A DNA stretch of 64,000 nt from Paramacrobiotus metropolitanus (taxonomy: Eukaryota > Tardigrada > Eutardigrada > Parachela > Macrobiotidae). Where the stretch lies: contig NW_026570221.1 in assembly GCF_019649055.1 (NCBI RefSeq), forward strand, positions 248,001 to 312,000, given 5' to 3'. Shown here piece by piece: positions 57,481 to 64,000 of the stretch. The position numbers and the translations under genes were made by a program. The notes under the pieces were generated by a model. The model had not been told where the DNA came from. It saw only the letters and a program-made list of their open reading frames with translations, and did not search any database. Positions within the stretch are counted from its first letter, which is position 1, and each line of letters begins with the position of its first letter.

Positions 57481-59331
57481 CTACCACAAAACAACCAGCA
57501 ATGCAAGAATGATTAACGGTAAAGGTAACGCCAGCACCCTCTCCGCGGCCGCCGTCGTTTCCTCGTCGTAGTCATACGGAAACGGCGTGGTCGTCGCGTA
57601 GAAGTCCGGGAGTTTGGTGGGCGGCCGGCCGGTCTTCTCGGCGGCAGCGGCGGTGTCGGCGAACCAGCGGAAGTACTTGGTCAAAAACTTGATGTTGCAG
57701 CCGGTGCCGCCGCAGTGGAAGCAGCTGTCGCTACCGCCTTCGACGCGGCCATCACTGCCGTTGGCGTAGGAGTACGCCAGGCACAAATTCAGCGGAGTGC
57801 TCGGACTCAGACAGCCCAGCGCGAAGGCCACCTTGGAGGTGGGCGGATCGGTCGGGTCGCCGAAAATCTCTACAGCCACGCAACAACCGGGTCAGTTTTT
57901 TAATTGCGTCAGACATTTTTAAGCAAGTCGGACGGTTTTCACGGCAGTGTACAGTGTACACAAATCATTTGACCGGAAACTGGTTCACTTTAGACTTTAA
58001 GGTCATAGGTCTTTTACAGCAAAGTTCCAAAAAGATCGGATAATAATCAAACTTTTGGTACAAAACAATGCATTTAAACTTTTCGCCCATTTTAGTTTGG
58101 CATATCTCGGCAACCGGATGTTGTGCGCGCAAACGATTTTCAGAATAATGTGTACAAATCATTTAGCTTTAGACGTAAAGTATTACAAAAAAGTGATTCA
58201 AAGCGCGCGAAAGCGAAAGTTTTAGTGTATGTATCCCATTTTTGACACCATGTACCGGGCCACTTACTGGCGTAGCTCAGCGACAGACTGCAGCGCCCCG
58301 CCGCACAGGTGGTCATCTCCGGCAGTGGCACGTCCATAATCTGAAAATGGGCAAACTTCCACAGATCCTCATTGCACAGCGGCTGCTCACGCTGCGGAAA
58401 CTGTCGTCGAGGTTTGTAGGCGCAGTTATAGCACTGATCGGTGGGACCGAGAGCTGCAACGCACCGGCCGTCAAACAATTAACCGTTCTATTCCAAAAAT
58501 GTTCGGCTGAGAAACTGGAGCAAGAGCGACGTACTGGTGGTGGTGGTGGGCCGGCGTGTACGAGTCGGAACGATCTCTGTAAATACAATCCAATTTATTC
58601 TTGTTTTAATAAAATCAGTGCAGAGAAAGTAACTTTTTTTTATTAAAAAAAAATTAGTGCAAACTGCAGAGAAGGTAATTTTTTTACGAAAATCAAAAAA
58701 GACAAGACTGAGAATTTTTAAAAACTATCACGATGAAATTCGCATGACGTGGCCACACCGGGCGGTGGCAATTGCGTCAAGCACCGGAAGCGTCCAGATT
58801 TCTTTCATAAAGCTTGTTAACTAAATTCTTGTAAATTGGATATCAGTTCTAATTTTTTTAAGGAATTTGGCCCGATACATTGTACCAAATTCGGGTACAT
58901 ACTCGGGAACTTTCGCTGTCGCGCACTCCTAAACACTTTTCTGCATTGCTTTAGTACATTTTGTGGCCAAAGGATTTGTATACGTAGGCGTGAAATCCGT
59001 TTGCACGCGCAACATCCGGTTCGGGAGTTATTAATAAAATAAAATTCCAAAAGTTTAAACGCGCGGAGGTGCACCAAAAGTCTCGTTATGAACCGATGCT
59101 CTTCAGAGTTTGCACGAAAACACACATTACTATGAAGAACGTTTTGGTACCGAACCAGCTTTCGACCATTTTTTTCAAATTTTAAATTAATTTTTAAAAT
59201 TTTTAAAAATTTTCCATAACTGACAAGCTAGATAAATTTAAGTACTTGCTGTACCCACCAGCGTGCAGACATCCGAGAAAGGTCACGGCGACGGTGTAAA
59301 GATATAATCCAGCCAGCACGCGGAACGCCAT
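57481..59331 (-). CDS. GPI-anchored Ly6/three-finger-like protein, paralogue 1 (3 exons)
   Basis: Exons 59331-59259, 58453-58268 and 57869-57481 give 215 residues. Exon 1 is a signal peptide (MAFRVLAGLYLYTVAVTFLGC). Exon 2 has DQCYNCAYKPRR, LCNEDLW, FQIMDVPLPEMTTC and RCSLSLSYA. Exon 3 has SKVAFALGCLSPS, SCFHCGGTGCNIKFLTKYFRWFAD, PTKLPDFYATTT and a hydrophobic C-terminal GPI tail (ALPLPLIILALLVVL). The CFxCxxxxCN ending is typical of Ly6/QVR-like domains. It is a tandem paralogue of the gene at 60304-62609, with the same exon phases and length. Introns 1 and 2 contain opposite arms of a dispersed foldback repeat, one arm ending right at the exon 2 donor site. Ligand unknown. Confidence 0.8.
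57965..58262 (+). repeat. Foldback repeat family A, copy 2 (left arm), in intron 2
   Basis: It matches 14395-14700 in inverse orientation over about 290 bases. Its right end (ATGTACCGGGCCA) touches the exon 2 donor site (58262-58267) of the - strand Ly6-like gene, so nearly the whole intron beyond its acceptor side is this repeat. Confidence 0.8.
58868..59235 (-). repeat. Foldback repeat family A, copy 3 (right arm), in intron 1
   Basis: It is in inverted orientation relative to copy 2 (GGCCCGATACATTGTACC, then CGCGCAACATCCGGTT, CCAAAAGTTTAAACGC, CACCAAAAGTCTCGTTATG) and ends in an A/T-rich hinge at 59160-59215. Together with copy 2 it flanks exon 2 as an inverted pair. Confidence 0.75.
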
Positions 59332-60303
59332 CGCCGCGGACGCATACTACTGCTTCACAGCGTCCCTCGTCGCATCCGCTGTCCCCTTACGGCAATCCGT
59401 TGTGGAAACGGCCAAACAGCGGCTGACCGTATAACGCACAGGTTGCGAGGCTTCCCCCCCAGCGACTCCCATAGATCGCTGAATCAAAGGTTATAATCCA
59501 ATAAAAATATATATAGAAATATGAAAAACATATCACAGATTATAATCCGATATCAGTACAGACTGTAGATACCCCTGATAATCAAACGTATAGTGCCATT
59601 TTTTAGAACTAATCCGCCTGATGAGGATTGTTCCAGTGTTTATTGAGGAGGCGCTGATTCCAGCAGACAGTCATCCTTATTCAGCGTCATCTCTATACAC
59701 TGTTATTACTGACGTCAAACATCGTTGCTACGGCCATGACTCTGATGGTTTTCCCATAATGTACTTCAGCGATGAATTAAATTATTTTTTCTTAAGGTGA
59801 GTAATACTCGTAATTTATAGCACTATACTTGGAGTTAAATTAGGTTATGCAGACTAAATTAACTACATATTTTATTTTAACGAATTAGTAATTAAATTTT
59901 AAATTATTAATTTTAATTTATTTTGGCTGGATTCAGAGCAGGAAGACCTGTAACCCTATCCGGCTAGAATGAAAATTTAGCATGGGATTTTCAACCTGGC
60001 TGGAACAAATAAACTGCCTGTGTAAAAGAAGAATAAAAACAGAAAATAAATAGTTATGTATAAAATAATTCTGCGTGGCTTAACCGATACTGGATATTCC
60101 GCCGGTTGCCGTATTATTAGAACGGTATTAGAATTTCGGATCATTCAGTGTACATTCGAGTGGCGGAACAGTTTTTCCATGTTGACCTTTTCCAGCATAT
60201 GGTGCGCACATAAACAAAATTAATTATAGAAATAAGAAAATAAATTATGCTTTAAGAACGCAATCAGAGTAAAAAATAAAAACTATATCGTGTATCGTGA
60301 CCT
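59332..60303. other. Spacer between tandem Ly6-like paralogues
   Basis: It contains the promoter of paralogue 1 and the 3' flank of paralogue 2. AT-rich, with AAATTTTAAATTA-type sequence at 59880-59930. No gene is present. Confidence 0.4.
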
Positions 60304-62609
60304 TTAACAGGTCTCCAACGCCCGCCGCATAAGCAATACAACACTGATTAACGGCACCGGCGATACCAGCGCCACCGCCCGATCCGCTGCCGGCGGCGTT
60401 GTTTCCTCGTCATCCGCGCCGCCGTCGTCGGGATAGGGACGCCGCGTGGTCGTGGCGTAGAAGTCCGGGAGTTTCGTGGGGCCGCGCCCGGCCTGGTCGC
60501 TGGTGGCGGCGGTCTCGGCGAACCAGCGGAAGAACCGGGTGAGGAACTGCAGGTTGCAGGCGGGCGCGCTGCAGGAGAAGCAGCTGCTGCTACCGGCGGC
60601 GGTATAGGTGAAGCCGGCGCACTGGCTCACCGCCACGCCCGACTCCAGACAGCCCAGCGTGAAAGACACTTTGGAGGTAGGCGAGGCGTCGGCCGGCGCG
60701 TAGGTCTCTGCAACCGCAACAGTGTTTGTGTGACGATATTCAATAAAGGTCATTACCATAGAGATGCGTTGCCTCATCGCTACAGGGACACGTAGGTAAC
60801 ACGTAAAGGTCATGGTCGACCTGAAAAGAATATTTAAAAGGTGACCACTCCGTACACACCCTTTCACACCCTTTCACTCCGTACACAACCTTTTGCACTA
60901 CCTCTCATTCCGTGCACAACCTTTTTGCGCACTACCATTCACTCGGTGCACTACCAAACTTTTATATATATTTATATATATTATACTTAAATACTATATA
61001 TTTATATATATTTATATATATTATACTTAAATACTTGTAATCTATATTACTACAGAAAAGCAAAACTACAAAAAAAATATTACTTACTACTTTTTTGCAG
61101 CATCATGGGACCGTTCCGACGAAGACGTCCTGGTGTATGACAGCGTCGGCAAATAGCTCACGTAGCAAGCGAAGATTGAATAAACAAGCGTTACGGAGCA
61201 GGTCTTGCGGAGATCAGGGTGAAAGACGTTGCTTTTCAAAATAAAAAAAAACGGTCGAGATTGCGCATTTTTTTTATTCCAGAAATACAGTAACTCTGCT
61301 GTGAAAAAATTAAAAAAATTTAAAGCTTGTATACGGAATGAAAGGCAGTGCAAAAAGGTTGTGCACAGAATGAAAGGGAGTGTAAGAGTGGTCACCTATT
61401 TAAAATTCGCACTATTTTCTGTTTTCCCTGTGTAATTCATAGTAAGCGAGATTCCCACGGAAATCCCGAAATAGAACTAAGTTTCTGTTTCACGAAAATT
61501 TCTAACCCAAACATTTCAAAGGAAGATAACCCAGGGATTTCCGGCGCAACTGACGCATGTGACAGTGCTCAAAGGCAGCGGAATGCGAATAACATCGTGA
61601 CTGATTGTGAAAATTCCCATTCCAATGCATTTTAATTTTACGTCCCAAAAAAAGACGTTAATTTCAATAAAAAAAATTATAATATATAAGGATTTTAAAA
61701 ATGTTTAATGACGGAAAATTTGGAGACTTCCAGCATCTGGAAACAGTTGCGACCGCTCGGTGCGGCAGCGCATCGGCTTTTATGGTGCATAGAAAAATCT
61801 GGCGTTTATCAAGCAGTGTACAGGCACATATATGCATCGAATGTATATAAACGAATAGAAACCGAATGTAAAAGAAATAAAGAATAAAAAATGAAATAAA
61901 ATCCTGGATGTACAAGAAACTGGTCGACACTGACGTGGGTGACTTACTACTGTAGTTCAGCGACACCGAACAACGGCTAACCGGACAGTCGACCATGCCC
62001 GGCTTGGGAACATCCAGGAAGGTGAACTCCTTATCCTGCCACAGATTCTCCGCGCAGGCAGGGTTGGTCGGTGGCCCCGAGGGTGTGTAGGTGCAGCGGT
62101 AGCACGGGGTGGTCGGACCTAGAGCTATATATACGCAGCCAGCCAATAGCCGGATTATTCGCACTCACAAAACTAATATCGCGGCAGTGATCGACGTACT
62201 GGTGGTGGTTTTGGTGGTGGCTTGCGGAACTATTACTATAAAACAGTGGATAATATAAATAAACATAATAACAGCAATTAATATAAATAATATAAATAAA
62301 CATAATAACATCAAATAATATAAATAAACATAATAACATATAAATAAACATAATTAATCGATTACGAATTTATATAAGCCTTGCCAGCAATGACGTTTAG
62401 TAAGAAACTATTTTTACGTACTTGTTTATTTATTATTATTGTTTAAATGGAAATTTTAATAAAATAAAATATTTTTTAAGATTTTAATAAAATACCTTTG
62501 GACTAAATAATTGCAGAAATAAATAATTTTACAAGTACCTACTGGCGTCCAAGCAGCCGAGAAAGGTCACGGCCGCGGTGTACACCCCAGCTGGCACACG
62601 GAACGCCAT
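60304..62609 (-). CDS. GPI-anchored Ly6/three-finger-like protein, paralogue 2 (3 exons)
   Basis: Exons 62609-62543, 62124-61948 and 60707-60304 give 215 residues, the same as paralogue 1. The signal peptide is MAFRVPAGVYTAAVTFLGC. Exon 2 has TPCYRCTYTPSG, ACAENLW, FTFLDVPKPGMVDC and RCSVSLNYS. Exon 3 has SKVSFTLGCLESG, SCFSCSAPACNLQFLTRFFRWFAE, PTKLPDFYATTT and a C-terminal hydrophobic tail (VALVSPVPLISVVLLM) that should direct GPI attachment. Between the shared RWFA and PTKLPDFYATTT blocks the two paralogues are nearly collinear, pointing to a recent tandem duplication. The long intron 2 (60708-61947) contains a 559-bp MITE and a dispersed repeat. Cell-surface location is inferred from the signal peptide and tail. 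Confidence 0.82.
60839..61397. mobile_element. 559-bp foldback MITE with 7-bp target duplication
   Basis: Ends AGGTGACCACTC and GAGTGGTCACCT are inverted, with longer imperfect arms of about 90 bases built from CCTTTCACTCCGT and GTGCACAACCTTTT words. Both ends are flanked by ATTTAAA (60832-60838 and 61398-61404), a clean 7-bp duplication. The interior holds TATATATTTATATA repeats and no transposase. It sits in intron 2 of Ly6-like paralogue 2. Confidence 0.85.
61437..61790. repeat. Dispersed repeat B, copy in intron 2 of Ly6-like paralogue 2
   Basis: Blocks ATTCCCACGGAAATCC, GTTTCACGAA, CATTTCAAAGGAAG and ACAGTTGCGACCGCTCGGTGCGG also occur in the same order at 55548-55700, in intron 1 of the + strand Ly6-like gene. 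It is an old, non-coding mobile sequence. Confidence 0.6.
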
Positions 62610-63394
62610 CTCCGTATGTGCAGTCCGGGAAGCATACTAATCCGTCTCCGCGTTCGTCGTAGCTGCGGCCAGAAATTGCCTAGATTAGCGTTGTTTTGTT
62701 TGTAAATCTCTCCATAAGACTTAATCCTGAATGCACAGATGCATTTTTATGATAATTTATATAGTCTGTGGATATCTGACCGTCAAAATTTGCTGCCCTT
62801 CGTATAATAATAATTACCGCTGCATAGCGCGACGTTTGATTAAGCCGTCAATATAATTAATGTACGTTGGTACAGTACGCAGTACTTACACTTGGTCAAT
62901 ATAACTTATACTTTAATTGAGAACCGGTCGATTGTACGTTGCGTCGCTTGACAACAACAGAGCAACGCAGCGTAGTGTGATAACAAGCTAAGAATTTGTG
63001 TATGTGTACTTGTATGTACATGTATTTTTTATGTACTATTATTTACTTATTATCTTTTATGTGTGTTTTTATTTTTTATATAGATATACGTGTATTTTTT
63101 TTACGTATTTTTAATAACCAATACTTACTGTATTTATATGTGTACATGTACGTGTATGTACGTGTATGTTTTATGCACTACTATTTATTATTTTTTATGT
63201 ATTTCTTGTTCATGTTTTTATGAGTATTTTTATGTTTTTACGCACGTGTATCGTTTACGTATTTTTTTAGAACCAATGATTACAGTATTTATTTGTGTAC
63301 GTGTATGTGCCTGTACGGGTATTTTTTATGTATCTTTTATGTAGTATTTATAGTATCTATTAGTACTGACCAGTGCTTACTATAGTACGATTAT
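62610..63394. other. Upstream spacer with low-complexity TGTA/TTTTTATGTA sequence
   Basis: 62990-63360 is a low-complexity run of TGTATGTAC, TACGTGTAT and TTTTTATGT words. Chance ORFs there have no support. Confidence 0.6.
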
Positions 63395-64000
63395 GAAAGG
63401 ACTGGTAGCCGACCATAGACACCCGACACGTACCAGCAAGACATCATTGATAAAGTACTTCGACAGCGCGATTCCCGGGAAGTGATCCGGTACATATCTG
63501 CAGCACTGAATTCATCGCTTCCGCTCACTTCCACGCACGTTGTTGGATTACTTTTTAACGTTGTGTAGCCAAAAGATTGGTATACAGGCGCAAAGTTCGT
63601 ATGCGCGCGCAGCATCAGGTTGCGGAGTTGTTCAGGTAGCAAAATGTCATAGGTTTAAATGCATTCAGGTGTACCAAAAGTCTCATTATGGGCCGATTCC
63701 TTTCAAATTTTGCACGTAAATGCACATAACCATGAAAATCGTTCTCACACCGATCCAAACTTCCACAATAATTTTTTTTCGAATTTTAAAACGGGTTTTA
63801 AAATTTTTGAAATTCATTTTAAAATTTGAAAGGCATGCTAGAACAGTGGATTGGTGTAAGAACGATCTTCATGGTTATGCGCATTTACCTACAAAATTTG
63901 AAAGGGATCGGCCCATAATGAGACTTTTGGTACACCTGAATGCATTTAAACTTCTTGGAATTTTCTAACAGTCATAACTCCCGAACCGGATGTTCCGAGC
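63395..64000. mobile_element. Foldback element, repeat family A, near-complete, cut by window edge
   Basis: The left arm (63395-63770) and right arm (63835-64000, running off the window) are inverted copies. AAATGCATTCAGGTGTACC, AAAAGTCTCATTATGGGCC and TTTCAAATTTTG pair across an A/T-rich hinge (TTTTAAAACGGGTTTTAAAA) at 63780-63830. Arms are highly similar over at least 130 bases. It defines the structure of which copies 1-3 are partial. There is no coding capacity. Confidence 0.82.

Noticed and set aside
57870-58267. Intron 2 of Ly6-like paralogue 1 as an intron created by a mobile element (introner)
   Set aside because: The repeat abuts the donor site, but paralogue 2 has an intron at the same position and phase without this repeat, so the intron is older than the insertion.
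62990-63344. Tyr/Phe/Cys-rich + strand ORFs
   Set aside because: They are translations of low-complexity TGTATG/TTTTTATG sequence.

Overview
The window is animal nuclear DNA. Genes are split by short GT-AG introns, the regions between them are AT-rich, mobile elements are abundant, and the gene types are metazoan: an aminergic GPCR, an astacin, an immunoglobulin-domain protein and Ly6-like GPI proteins. The receptor resembles protostome octopamine/tyramine receptors. An expanded family of unknown function at 13-15 kb and 21.5 kb recalls lineage-specific families I associate, from memory and unverified, with tardigrades. A tardigrade or another ecdysozoan is my best guess, not a demonstration.

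Region 1 (1-10.6 kb) is a decayed Maverick/Polinton, a virus-like DNA transposon. Protein-primed DNA polymerase B is on the + strand. Converging on it from the - strand, read from the right, are an unknown ORF, a TATA-binding-protein-like gene, a packaging ATPase, two small virion-type genes, a truncated integrase, a penton-like minor capsid protein, a small YRG protein, the major capsid protein and an adenain-like protease. Most are broken by frameshifts, stops or lost catalytic residues; the protease and two small genes remain open. A foreign element rich in GAGTTAA repeats has replaced the front of the integrase. An ARH3-type ADP-ribosylhydrolase pseudogene (11-12 kb) lies next to it, across a compact divergent promoter region.

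Region 2 (12-23 kb) is gene-poor. It holds degenerate copies of the unknown family, an unidentified coding relict, a small membrane ORF, tandem repeats, hairpins and a long GTCGG-rich stretch.

Region 3 (23-37.5 kb) has three secreted-protein genes for which I could chain every exon with consistent splice phases. They are a - strand immunoglobulin-domain protein (5 exons), a + strand astacin homologue whose zinc motif is destroyed and which carries a mucin-like tail (7 exons), and a + strand protein with six cysteine-rich modules, one per exon (7 exons).

Region 4 (37.5-54.5 kb) is repeat-rich intergenic DNA followed by a 9-exon, 571-residue aminergic GPCR with large GC-rich introns.

Region 5 (55-64 kb) is a cluster of three GPI-anchored Ly6/three-finger-like genes, one on + and two tandem 215-residue paralogues on -. 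Foldback elements with very long inverted arms interleave with them.

The octamer TGACCTTT/AAAGGTCA, a nuclear-receptor half-site, occurs about 29 times between 29.4 and 62.6 kb, against about one expected.
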